A stretch of 64,000 bases of DNA, taken from assembly GCA_026874595.1 (NCBI GenBank), contig CM049318.1:10154241-10218240 (forward strand), written 5' to 3'. The notes under the pieces were generated by a model, which saw only the letters and a program-made list of their open reading frames with translations, was not told the origin of the DNA and did no database searches. How positions within the stretch are numbered: position 1 is the first letter of the stretch; each line of letters begins with the position of its first letter. A program made the position numbers and the translations under genes. The DNA is from Sipunculus nudus. Taxonomy: Eukaryota; Annelida; Sipuncula; Golfingiida; Sipunculidae. Shown here one piece after another: positions 1 through 10,250 of the stretch.

Positions 1-999
1 GTGTACAGTTATTCTCATAACCCCACCCCAATCACCTCCCCCCCCCCCCTGCTAACCCAACCCACCAAGTGTTATCCAGTAATGTTATTGTTTTCACTTT
101 ATCTCCTTAATTGTAATGCTGTTTCCACTCTGATATGCAAAAACTTTCCTTGAAAAAGTAATTAAAGGTGTAATCCAGAAGATGCAATGTTGTGTAATGT
201 ACCATTTTTAAAGAAATCATTTTTCTTTTAAATTATTTTACCAAATCATCAGTATGCTTAAATTATGATAAAATATGAAGCACATTATGGATAAATAAAG
301 ACACAATTAAAAATCGTGAAATCTAAATCAAGTATTTTTTTAGATATTTATTGTTTTGCAGATTTAAAAGATATATTTTTGTGGTAAAAAATAAACATTC
401 GTATGCATGATGTGGTGTTATCTGACAAGATTGAGATTTATGATGATGCAATTGAGGATTATGAATCAACTTTTATATTCAGATATATATGTTATATGGA
501 AAATGTATAGAAATATAAACAAATTAAAAAAAAAAATTGATGTGATAAAAAAAATGAGGATTTATTACAAACATTTGTTCATTATTTTCCTGCATCAGCA
601 GAATTTGAGATCAGGCTTTGTTTGCCATGTTTTATGTTGTTAATTAGTTATATTTCAACTGTATACATTTCATTAAAAAAACATATATTTAATAATATAT
701 ATTATACAAAAAAAAAGATTCGATTGAACAAATGTGTAAACTACTGAAATGTCAACAGTTAATCGAAAAGCCAACTAATGATCATGGTAATTGTACAGAT
801 CATTTGTTCACAATTTGCTCACATGCTTCAGTTTCAACATTAGGAAACACATGGTCAGGTCACAAAATATTATTTGCAACAGTTTCTTGCTCATCAATAG
901 AACAAATCATATAAACCAACCATGGCCTTTATTACCTCTTCCTCTTACACTTTATCTCCATTTGATATTATTTTAGATTTTTACCTTCAAGGTTAACGT
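1..999. other. AT-rich DNA, no gene seen
   Basis: No open frame here resembles a known protein and no RNA gene was recognised. There is a short C-run near position 41-50 and several A/T homopolymers. Because a family terminus ends at 1031, this stretch may be the inside of a dispersed-repeat copy whose start lies left of the window. Confidence 0.5.
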
Positions 1000-1031
1000 C
1001 AGCTGAGCACAGTGACCCATAGGTCCCTTGT
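1000..1031 (+). repeat. 3' terminus of the modular AGCTCAG-family repeat
   Basis: Carries CAGCTGAGC followed by a diverged GACCCATAGGTCCCTTGT. The same terminal signature closes the copies ending at 6568, 9798 and 46434. The matching 5' end is not visible in the window, so this is a partial copy extending left. Confidence 0.6.
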
Positions 1032-2440
1032 TCTACATTTTAGAACTGATTATAGAAAAACACTCAGAAGCTTATATCTCAGGAACCATTGTGTGGATTT
1101 TCACAAAACTTACTATGATCATTGGGACTGATGGTCTGTACGTGCTGCACAATTTTGGTGGCGTCACCTGCAATTTCTGATTTTTTAATGAAATTTTATT
1201 GGATTTTTCAATTTTGGCCTTTGTGCAGGATATCTCCAAAGGTATTCAACTAAGGAACTTCATTACTTCAGTGCTTTTGCATCATATTTGAAAAATCTTG
1301 GTCAGGTTCAAAGATGGGTGGTCTTGACCTACTTTTCAAGGTCACAGAGCTTAGTATAGAAAAAAAACTTAGGGGGATATTTCTCAGGAAGCATTTGGTG
1401 GATTGTTATAAAACATGGTACATACCTCTCCAATTTAAATTTATAACTGATTACCAGCTTTTGCTAATATTCTAGTTTCACAATGCAATGCTTACAGATA
1501 CTGGTCCAATGTTTGGTCTGTGGGCGCATAATGACCACTTAAAGGGCGAGTTCAAGTTTCGTCCCAGTTAACCTATTTTTGACCATATGACAGATCCTGA
1601 ACATAGAAAATTTCATGAAAGGCAGAAATTTTTATGAAAAATGCATATGTATGGACTTTTTTTCACAATGTCTGCATACTGGCCTGATTTTTGGTGTGTT
1701 CCTTGATAATGACCCGTTACAGATCGAGTTTGCATTTTGCCCTTCTTGACCTACTTTTGACCATACAACATCCCTGAACTTAAAAAAATTTTACAAAATT
1801 TAACAAATGTTTCTAATTTGCCCCAGGCGGGGGCATTCGTGTCGTACTGACACATCTAGTTTCAAATGGTTTTGGTTCAGTGCTATTTGGCTGAGTTACA
1901 GGAAGCTGAATTTGGCCAGTTTGCTGTATCTTCCTAAATGAGTTATAAACCTGAGAAACGTTTTTCTATTCATGCCACTTAAGCCAGTTTGTTAAATATT
2001 TTACAAGAATAATCCCTAAAATAATTCTTATAATAATTGTCATGAATGGTTCCACATGAATAATTTTTTTTTGGCTGAATTATGGAGATTGAATTGAGTC
2101 ATTTTACCATATATGTTAGCTGTGTGATGCTGTTACATCTAGCCTAGCACCAGTTTATCAGCATCTATTACATCATGCAACTACACATTTAGATTTCAGG
2201 TTATCAATGGTTATTATTGACAAGAAAGTTTTTTTAAATGTTTTTAAAAAATTTAGATTTATGATTCAAGTTATTCATCATACCAAGCAATGTTACAATC
2301 ATGGATATTCAGCTCCCCGTGGCTATATGAAGATAACTGTCCATGGATTACAAATTATTGGTATCCCTACTCAACGCTGAAAAGCATTTTGTATTGGGAA
2401 AATTAACTTCAAAGTAATTTCAAATAGGGGCCACTTTTGT
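1032..2440. other. Noncoding dispersed repeat, no gene seen
   Basis: Two diverged copies of a ~185-bp unit start near 1478 and 1662. Both run from a CACAATG...ACTGG block through a 'tttgaccata' block to a 'cctgaac' block. A C/G-rich block with GGCGGGGGCATTCGTG lies near 1825 and looks like the end of a repeat. Beyond 1860 the DNA is AT-rich and no coding content was found. Confidence 0.45.
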
Positions 2441-2544
2441 GTACAGATGCAGCACTTGGTTTCTTATTGGCAGATTGCCAGTGCCTTGATGTTGGCCATT
2501 TGCCGAGATGATGTCAGCTCTATAAATAGTTTTGGCACAGTGCC

Positions 2545-2805
2545 AGGATTGTAAGAAGTGCAGCCAGGTATAGGTTAAGAATTCTCTCAGTGCAGATGCT
2601 GCATTCTAATTATAGCTTTGACAGACTGATGACTGCATTATATTTGGCACCAAAGTTCAGCCTGGATCTATTTATAGCTTTGACAGACTGCCAACTGTGT
2701 CAGATTATGCAACAGGTCAAGAGTTCACTCAGGGCAGCCAGGTACAGGTCAAAAGTTCACTTAGTCTAGCCAGGTGCAGGTCTTTAGTTCACTCAGTGCA
2801 GTAGC
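2545..2805. repeat. Short tandem repeat around GCAGCCAGGTACAGGTC
   Basis: The block 'gcagccaggt(a/g)(t/c)aggt' followed by 'agttcactcag' recurs about four times (near 2561, 2731, 2767 and related partial copies), interleaved with two copies of 'tatagctttgacagactg'. No coding meaning is visible. Confidence 0.6.
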
Positions 2806-2889
2806 TTGAGGCAGCAATTTGTCACAGTTCACTCGTGGGCAACTTCCTTACTCACCTATGTCTCGTCAGCCCAGTGCATCAAACTCTTT

Positions 2890-3240
2890 GGAAGTTTGAT
2901 GTATTGGCCTGATATTTTGACCTGTCTATGCGTCTTGGATGGTATTCTTATTTACAAGACAGGTGGTGCCAACTACATTGACTTTTGCAGTTTATGCGCC
3001 TGCTTATTTTTACAGAGGAATTTGATACATCAGGTTTAAATTGGGCATGTTTATACATATCGGGCAGCTTTATAGTGTACAAGACTGGTGATGCCACCTA
3101 CAATAATTTTTGCACAGTGTATGTCCCTGCTTATTTCACAGTAGGGGTTTGACATATCAGTCTGACATTGGGTATATGTATATATCTCTTCGTTGTATAA
3201 AAGACTGGTGGTGCCAGCTACAATCATTGTATCCGCCAAA
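2890..3240. repeat. Three diverged ~125-bp tandem units
   Basis: Each unit carries 'acaagac(a/t)ggtg(g/a)tgcca' followed by 'tttgca', 'cctgcttattt' and 'gacatatcag'. Units lie near 2957, 3079 and 3200. A related 'actggtggcgccacctgta' block recurs in the repeat around 60.2 kb, so the module is dispersed. Confidence 0.55.
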
Positions 3241-3559
3241 ACAGAGTTATGTGGATACTATGTTTTCAGTCTGATGCCGCCACCGCCATATAGGTTTCCG
3301 GAGAACTCCTCTGTAACCACTGGGCAGATTTTTTTTTAAATTAGAAATTATGATCGGGTCACATGTGAACTGCTGCGCCCTGATTTATGGTTGACCTCTG
3401 ACCTTTCCTCTCTGCCCAGCATCCATTTGTGCGTCTGTTTCCACAAAAAAAATAAACACATATCTCGGGAACCGTTTGATCGATCAGGCTAAAAATTCTG
3501 CACAAATGTAGCCCATACACTAAAAATGACGGTGCCACCTGCAACCATTTTTGCACATC
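3241..3559. other. Noncoding repeat-derived stretch
   Basis: Contains further 'ggtgccacctgcaacc' type blocks like those in the neighbouring tandem units, and no recognisable gene. It abuts, and probably truncates, the Gypsy gag remnant on its right. Confidence 0.4.
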
Positions 3560-3948
3560 GTCCATCTGTTCTTCTGGCCTCATTTGAAATACTCTCGCAA
3601 GAGTCGTAAAAGGACATAGACTTATTTAGTGGATTCTCCTCGCAAGAGTCTTGAAAGGACCTAGCCTTATTAAATTCCTCGCAGGAATCAAATGAGGTTT
3701 TTACCCCGCAAGCTACGGATTCCTCTTTGGAGTAAGACGCACGTTGGTCTCCATAGCATGAAACTCTTTTTTTTTTTAGAGTCAATAAAGGAATTGTACC
3801 CTTTATTTACACGAAAAGAGCTTGGCTCTTGTACTATGCTCTGCATAGATTTAGAAACAAAACCAGAAGGTTTACCATTTGGTTTATTTGCAAGTTTCTA
3901 GCAGTCAGATATGAGATGACCTACCTTTTTGCAGTAATTACAGATTTT
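3560..3948 (-). pseudogene. Gypsy-type gag remnant, third piece (zinc knuckle and C-terminal tail)
   Basis: Read on the minus strand from 3948, the sequence encodes a CCHC zinc knuckle, CNYCKKVGHLISDC (C-x2-C-x4-H-x4-C), which in retroelement Gag binds nucleic acid. A TAG stop follows the last knuckle cysteine. A second frame after an A-run carries three 'DSCEE/DSCES' repeats. It sits directly against the T-run where the type A insertion (3950-6568) begins, and the next gag piece resumes at 6573, so the insertion split the gene. The gene ends around 3560 in unrelated repeat DNA; no protease, RT or second LTR was found to the left. The zinc knuckle is seen directly; assignment to the same gag as the pieces at 6573-7378 and 9799-10086 is inference from order, strand and context. 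Confidence 0.65.
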
Positions 3949-3949
3949 T

Positions 3950-6568
3950 AGCTCAGCTGACTATAAGTCGTCTGAGCTATAGTCGTGGTCCATTGTCCGT
4001 CGTCCGTCCGTCTGTCTGTCCGTCCGGATGTCCGTCCGTAAGACTGGCACATTTTGACACCATTGGACCTACGAATCTGAAATTCAGCATACAGTTAGAT
4101 GTCCCCAAAATCTCCTACCATGCCGAAAATTGGATCAATAGGACTTCGTTCCTTCGAGATATTAAGGAAAAACCTCAATTTTTTTATTAGAAATCTATTT
4201 TCACACTTCAGGACTGAATTATATCAAAACCACTCATCTGGTTTTCTTCATATTTACCATAAATATTCCTCTTTATAGTTCCTATGTACATGCCAGAAAT
4301 TAAGTCAGTATTATTTAATTTTAAAAAGTTATGGGCCCAAACATAATGCACATTGTAAAAAAAATCAGAAAAGATATTTGGTCACTTAAGACCAAAAATG
4401 TTAAAGGTAGGGACTTTTTTTCAGTAATTCAACTTTAATTAATCAAAATTTAATTGTATACCAAAAATTAGATCAAAATCTAATATTTTTTTTAAATATT
4501 GGCAAAATATAAAATTGGTACCTTAAATTTTGCCCTAGTTTGACCATGGCACTTTTTTTCTGTAACTGCTGAGGATTTAATCTTCGAAGCATGTTTTTGT
4601 TACCATTTTAACTGTTAACACCAAAAATTTGAAACCATTTGATCAAAAACTGTAGATTTTATTCAAGTTTTTAAGCACCATGTCATATTGTTTACATCAA
4701 GCTAGTGTTATGCAGTTTGCTAGAGCTCAGCTCCCCAGCTTCAGCTCTCAGTTCCGTAAATTTGGGATACAGTTAGATGTCTCCAAAATCCCCTACCATG
4801 CCAAGAATTTGATCACTAGGACTTAATTCCTTCGAGATATTAATGAAAAACTTCATTTTTCCATTAAAAACCCATTGTTACACTGTAAGATTGCCTAATA
4901 TCAAAACCACTGATCTGACTTTGATCATATATAATATACATATTATTCTATACATTCGCTATGCACATACCAGAAATAATGTCAGTATTGCTGATTATTT
5001 TAATTTATGGGCCCAAACATAATGCACTTTTTAAAAAGTCAAGAAATATATTTATTCCCTTAACATGAGGATTGCTGAAGCTAGAGATTTTTTATCAGGG
5101 ATGTAACATTATTTAATCAAGATTCAATTGAATACCAAAAATTAGTTCTGAATTTTTCAAATTTTATAAGTTATTAGTATAAATATAAAATTAGTACCTT
5201 AAATTTTGCCCAGCTTTGACCATGGCACGTTTGTTTCCTGAGAGCACTGTTGATATAATTTTCATATCATACACACATAAGGATTTTATCTTTGTAGTTT
5301 AGAAAGCTGTAAGAAATTGGCCAAATATTGTAGCTTTTATTAATGTTTTTATGAGACCATGTCAGACCCAGGGTCAATCCAGCCCCTCTTGAGTCACCTG
5401 TATGTTGACCTTTCATCAGATTATGCACGCTTGAGGCGAGGCGTACGCTGGGGGCAGCCAGGCAGCTAATGCCCAGCCACAGTTGATCCAGGTGTCCAAC
5501 CCAACTCATCTAGTAGTTGTTTTGAAAACAACATAACAATAAACAATAATTTAATAATTTTATTGGTTTTTAATAACAAATTAAAGAAAAAGTAATATAA
5601 AAGGAAATTGTTAGTTGATGAGTAACAGAAAATTAACTTGCAGTTACTGATGATGTAAGAATCTTGTATGGTTGGATAGAATGTCAGTGTCAATGTTATT
5701 CCAAATAACACCATGCAGTCACATAGGTATTTTTCTGTTAAATTTTAATGATAAAAAAATAAATCATATTATTCATTACTAATCATTAGGGATCATGATA
5801 GACAAAGATGCAGTTGATAATATTAATCTAGATTCCTACTGTGTCTAGTGTGTAGACTGATGTGAAAGTAGTCCAAAGTGAATATATTACATTTAATTTT
5901 TTTTTAATATAAATAAAAGCCATAAAACCAGGTACTTATGATCATTATTTAAATTTGTGAATTTTGTATATTCTGGATTCTTAACATCATTGTTTGGCTA
6001 AAACTACTAGACATGGTGCGAATGCTTTGCAAATGTATTTGAATACAAATATGAATATGTACTGCATTAAAAAATTTTATTGCATAAGAATGGGAATTCA
6101 GGTGAAAATGAAAGTATTTGAATACCAGTGCAGATACTTTCAAAATGTTTTCATGGGCATTCATGAATATATTCTATAATATTATTTTAATAATCATTCC
6201 AGTTATATTTTATTTTTAAAAATCATATGATTTTCTGATTATTTTTTTTTTAATAAAAATTATATTGGCACAATATTTGTTATTAAATTTTTAGAAATAG
6301 TTAAACTCTTATTATATGTGCTGCTTATAAGTTATATGGCCAAGTCAAAATCTGTGTGACAAAAGCACTCCATTTGTTAATAAAATAAATGAAATCAATC
6401 CTCTTCCCTGTCTCTAAAAATACTATCAAAATCATACATAAGCTAAACACCAACATCTCATAATAAAGCTTATATTTATTACCACACAAAACCAGCATGT
6501 GCCTCATTCCCAAATCATATGTTTTATCATATATAACAGCTGAGCGCCGTGACCCATGGGTCCCTTGT
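3950..6568 (+). mobile_element. Full-length type A copy of the modular AGCTCAG family (noncoding)
   Basis: Starts immediately after TTTTT with AGCTCAG...CTGAGCT, a near-perfect hairpin (stem AGCTCAG/CTGAGCT plus TGACT/AGTCG with a 3-nt loop), followed by GTCCGTCCG-type repeats. It ends with CAGCTGAGC and the palindrome-containing GACCCATGGGTCCCTTGT, then another T-run. It carries no ORF. Inside, a ~650-bp module is duplicated in tandem (4060-4690 and 4735-5350), and the last ~600 bp matches 45830-46434. It interrupts a minus-strand gag between its proline/serine-rich region and its zinc knuckle. It could be a nonautonomous DNA or retro-element; no transposase or RT is visible to decide. Confidence 0.7.
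4060..5350 (+). repeat. Internal tandem duplication of the type A core module
   Basis: Two copies (about 4060-4690 and 4735-5350) share 'cagttagatgtc(c/t)cc', 'tccttcgagatatta', 'atgggcccaaacataatgca' and 'ttgaccatggcac' in the same order. The copy at 43984 has only one such unit, so unit number varies between family members. Confidence 0.65.
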
Positions 6569-6572
6569 TTTT

Positions 6573-7378
6573 TTAAAATGACTGGCCTTGGTAGGATTCA
6601 GACACAGTGGACGTGGACTCGGATGCAATGGACTTTGCTGAACTATCAGGACTACTAGTACTGGTACTGGGTGACTGCGCTTTAAACTTCTTTTTACCAT
6701 ACTGATTTACATTCTTGTTTGTGAATGACTGGTACGATTTGCTAGTAAAGGACATTTTGTGTGTTAATGAATAATCATCTGCTAATTCAGCAGCAATGTC
6801 AAGTGTTTCAGGACTGTTCTCATCCAGAAAAGTTTTAAAATCTGTGTTAATGCAGCGCTTAAATTCTTCAAGCAAAACCATCTGGCGCAAACTGTCATAA
6901 TCTTCATTACATTTTTAGAACTACATCAGCAATTCTACGTAGGTTTGTTCTTTGCGCTTTTTCCCAATTCCTGACTTTTTGGTGGTAAGCCTCCGGAACT
7001 AACTAATAACCTTTTAGGATTAACGGTTTAACCTTGTCCTAGTCAGCAGCGGCTTCTACTGAAAGCTCTGTATAAATTTCTCTGGCCTTGCCAGTCAATA
7101 CATTTGTAATAGCATAGTCCAATTTTCCTTAGGCCATTTTAAATTTTCAGCTACCTTCTCAAAGTGTAAGAAATATTTATCAACCTCTTTTTCTTGAAAA
7201 GGTGGGACAAGTCTAATGTGTTTAGTAACATCAAAACTGTGGGTTGGGGCAACATGAAGACTATGTTATAGTTTGATCCTTTCTAACTCTAGTCGTTTTA
7301 ACTCAATTTCTTTTTCTTTTTGTTTTTCTAATTCTAACTGTTTTAGTCTTTCATGTTCTTCCCTCTCTTCTCTTTGTT
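6573..7378 (-). pseudogene. Gypsy-type gag remnant, second piece (capsid-like core)
   Basis: Minus-strand reading gives a charged coiled-coil rich in E, K, L and R. It is followed by the segment FDVTKHIRLVPPFQEKEVD, typical of a Gag family common in invertebrate Ty3/Gypsy-like elements (recognition from memory), then a capsid-like segment and a Ser/Thr-rich linker (6573-6690). At least one in-frame stop follows the coiled coil, with further stops and frame changes between 6900 and 7150, so it is dead. It is bounded on both sides by type A and type B repeat insertions. The gene is continued upstream at 9799-10086 and downstream at 3560-3948. Gag would form the retroelement particle. Confidence 0.7.
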
Positions 7379-7381
7379 TTT

Positions 7382-9798
7382 AGCTCAGCTGACTTTCAGT
7401 CATGCTGGGCTATAGCGATGGGTCTTTGTCCGTCGTCCTTCCGTCTGTCCGTCCGGCCGTCCGGCCGGCCGTCCGTCCGTTAGCAGGGCACAAATCGTAA
7501 CCGTAGGGGCTAGGGCCATGAACCCTATGCAGTCTTAGAGGTTATAAAAAGATCTCCTTGCCAACCTGAAATTAGGTCACTGCGACCTATATTCTCGTAG
7601 TTATGGGGTGTGTTTGCACCCCCCAGAAATAACTCTTTGAGACAAAATTTTCATCCCAAACCTTCCATCTTTCACATACAGCTCACCTACCAACAGGGGA
7701 AGAACCATAATTTTTTTTAGGTCAAAGGTCAAGGTCACAGGAGCCTCTTATTTGTAAAGCCTGTGGATGCATTTTAAGCCAACCCTTTCATCCCAATTCT
7801 TTGATCTTTCACATATAGCTCACCTACTAAGTTGAAGAAGAATCCTATAGATGTTGAGGTCACAAGGTCAAAGGTCAGCGTCACAGGATCCACTTCTTTG
7901 AAAGGTTGTGGACACATTTCAAGCTAGACTTTTCATTCCAAACCTTCCAGCACTGATATCGCTTCTCTGCCAACAGGGGAAAAGACCTGTTGATTTTGAG
8001 GTCAAAGGTCAAGTTCACAGCACCCACTTCTTGCGTGGAGTCTTTTTCAGGCAAACTTTTCAATCTGTACCTTCCATCTGTCATATATGGCTCACCTACC
8101 AATAAGGGATGTTAAGGTCAAAAAGTCAAAGGTCAAGGTCACAATATTTAATTGTTCTAAATGCTTGTGAGCATATTTCAAGTGTAACTGTTCAACCCAA
8201 ACCTTCAGTCTTTCACATATGCCACATCTATGCATCACTCAGTTTGACTCAAACTTCATATTTATGGGTCTTTTTGCTTGAATGAATAACTTATCGATTT
8301 TGGGGTCAGCTGGTCAGCAGGTTAAAGGTTGCAGGTCAAAGTTATTCACCCATTGGTTGCCAAGTATTTACACCAGATTTAAGTGGTTAGTTGTTACCCA
8401 TCATTTAGAAAGAATCCAGTTGATATATGGGCAAAAGGCCAAGGTCATAGGTCAGGGATGTTCACAATTACTTATTTTATAGACCATCTGTATTTTTCTT
8501 GTATATATAATTATCCCACTCCAGCTGGTACATCTCCCTGTGTGGCTGTAATTGTGAGTGACACTGGTGACATATGACTCCCTTTTGTATCAGCCTATTA
8601 AGTGATAAGGCTCAGTGATAAGTACCTCGTTACTTCATAACAAAAACACTGTTGTCAGAATGCTTCAGCCAGGCATTAAGACTATGAGAGTATAGTATTA
8701 AGGTTTAGCTACTGATTTATAAGATGATGGGAACATTTTGCAGTTTATTTTATGGAATCCTAGCAATAAACTTAGTTTCCTAGATATCTGAATATTTTAA
8801 TATATATCACCACATATAAAAGCAAGTGTTTGTTCTCATAATATGTGGATGTGTACTTGATTTAGGATGGCTTTTTGTTTTATTTCAAGACTCTTAGTCA
8901 TGCTTTCTGCATTTCTCTTCTTTCAGGTTTGGCAGTTTACCTACCCTGCTGACCTCATTGAAAAGCAGAGTGATAATAAAAAATATTGGACTTACACTTT
9001 TTACAATTGCATATCTATAAATCTGATATGAGGGCCTGGACATGCCTTTTGAATTATTTTGGGCATCCATTACTGGATAATTTGCCACAAGTTTGGTCTC
9101 TTATTGGAGAATGTGGGCTATAAAAATGTCATACTTGTCAGAAATCCATTATGTCTGCCAGTTAGCCACCTTAGAAATTCTTTCTTCAGTGCAGTTTCAG
9201 TAATTTTTCTTTAATGTTTGGTCCGATTTAGAGAATGTTTGTTGTCTGATTTCAGACTTGTCAGAAGTCCAATATGGACACCAGGCAACCATCTTTTAAT
9301 TCCTTTTGATCATTTTATCTCAAGAACAATTAAAGTGAATGCAGTTGGATGTATATTTATGTAATCTTGTAAAGGATTGGGTCAAATATTTCTGAATAAA
9401 TATTACCATCATTTATAAAAGTGCAGTACAGTTGGCTTGTATTGAATAAAAATTCACACAGAAGCACCTGTTTCTCAATAATTTTTGCATGTATTTCCTT
9501 GATTTTTGCTATATATTTGGATCTTATGTTTGCCCTTTGTGGTGTTCCTTTTGAGACTGTCAGGTTTCAAGCAAGCTGTTGGAATAGTTCCTGATAGCTT
9601 AACAATCATGCATTTTCCTCAGACCATCAATTCACTGTGTTTGAACCAGACATAGGTGATATATATTTCTGTTGTCATAGAAAATTTTCAACAAATTGGC
9701 AAATTGGTTCTTCAAAATGACTGAAGGTTGTGAATCTCAGTCCTGGATGTCACAGGTCATGCTTGGCAGCTGAGCGTCATGACCCAAGGGGCACTTGT
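7382..9798 (+). mobile_element. Type B copy of the modular AGCTCAG family (noncoding)
   Basis: Begins right after a T-run with AGCTCAGC-TGACT...AGTCA-GCTGGGCT (hairpin), then GTCCGTCCG repeats, and ends with CAGCTGAGCG, ATGACCCAAGG and CACTTGT. The interior differs from type A. It holds four AGGTCA direct-repeat clusters (7719-7737, 7865-7877, 7999-8017, 8115-8141), separated by repeating 'ttcacata...gctcacctac' blocks at ~130-bp intervals. It has no coding content. It splits the gag reading frame between the two halves of the coiled coil (…SELE / KQREE…). A close paralogue lies at 23521-26302. Confidence 0.7.
7719..8141 (+). promoter_or_regulatory. AGGTCA direct-repeat (DR0/DR1) cluster
   Basis: Exact AGGTCA-A-AGGTCA (DR1) occurs at 7719-7731, 7865-7877 and 7999-8011, and AGGTCA-AGGTCA (DR0) at 8130-8141; the first DR1 is extended to a third half-site at 7732-7737. 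DR1 and DR0 match nuclear-receptor half-site arrangements. The motif is seen directly; any binding or regulatory activity is unproven, and the motif may simply be part of the repeat. Confidence 0.35.
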
Positions 9799-10086
9799 TC
9801 TAACTCTGATTGTTTTAATGCTAGTTTATGTTGCATTTCTAACTTTTTAAATTCTAACTGCATAGCATGGCTGTCATTGTTTGATGTGTCCGCTTCAATC
9901 TCTTCAATTAAACCTTTGCTGACTAGATCTTGCATGATTTTAGCAATGCACATCGGACTTTCTCAAAGCTTTATTCACACCTAATTTTAAGTGTTGTCCC
10001 AAACGCAACAACTGATCTTTTGTCAACTGTTAAGATTGATCAGGGTCGGGATCTTCAACAAATCTCTCAAGTTTGAAATCTGCCAT
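9799..10086 (-). pseudogene. Gypsy-type gag remnant, first piece (N-terminus)
   Basis: The minus-strand ATG at 10086-10084 opens with MADFKLERFVEDPDPDQ, reaches an in-frame TAA at about 10030, and continues in the same frame with QLTKDQLLRLGQHLKLG. A frame change then leads to a helical E/K/L/Q-rich segment that runs into the type B insertion at 9798 and resumes at 7378. The ATG lies about 145 nt downstream of a primer-binding site and LTR on the same strand, as expected for gag. The piece is non-functional because of the stop, the frameshift and the insertion. Confidence 0.7.
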
Positions 10087-10230
10087 GTTAAGATGTTGAC
10101 ACGATAACAAAAACCCACTGAGATAAATCCTGTAAACAATGTATTGTAAACAGTATGTGATCTTATAAACAATGTATTGTAAACGATGTCTCTAGATCAA
10201 GGCCCGATAAATTTTCAAAACTATTAAACT

Positions 10231-10246
10231 TCTCGGACGAGCCCCA
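10231..10246 (-). other. Primer-binding site, proline-tRNA-like
   Basis: On the minus strand, TGGGGCTCGTCCGAGA lies three bases after the LTR end. It is nearly the classical retroelement primer site complementary to the 3' end of tRNA-Pro (TGGGGGCTCGTCCGGG) but one G shorter. This supports the LTR boundary and the orientation of the gag remnant. Confidence 0.7.
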
Positions 10247-10250
10247 AATT

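Noticed and set aside
3950-6568. Helitron interpretation of the AGCTCAG family
   Set aside because: Reversed, the hairpin abuts CTAA rather than lying about 10 nt before CTRR, and insertions are in T-runs rather than between A and T. It cannot be excluded, but the evidence does not favour it.
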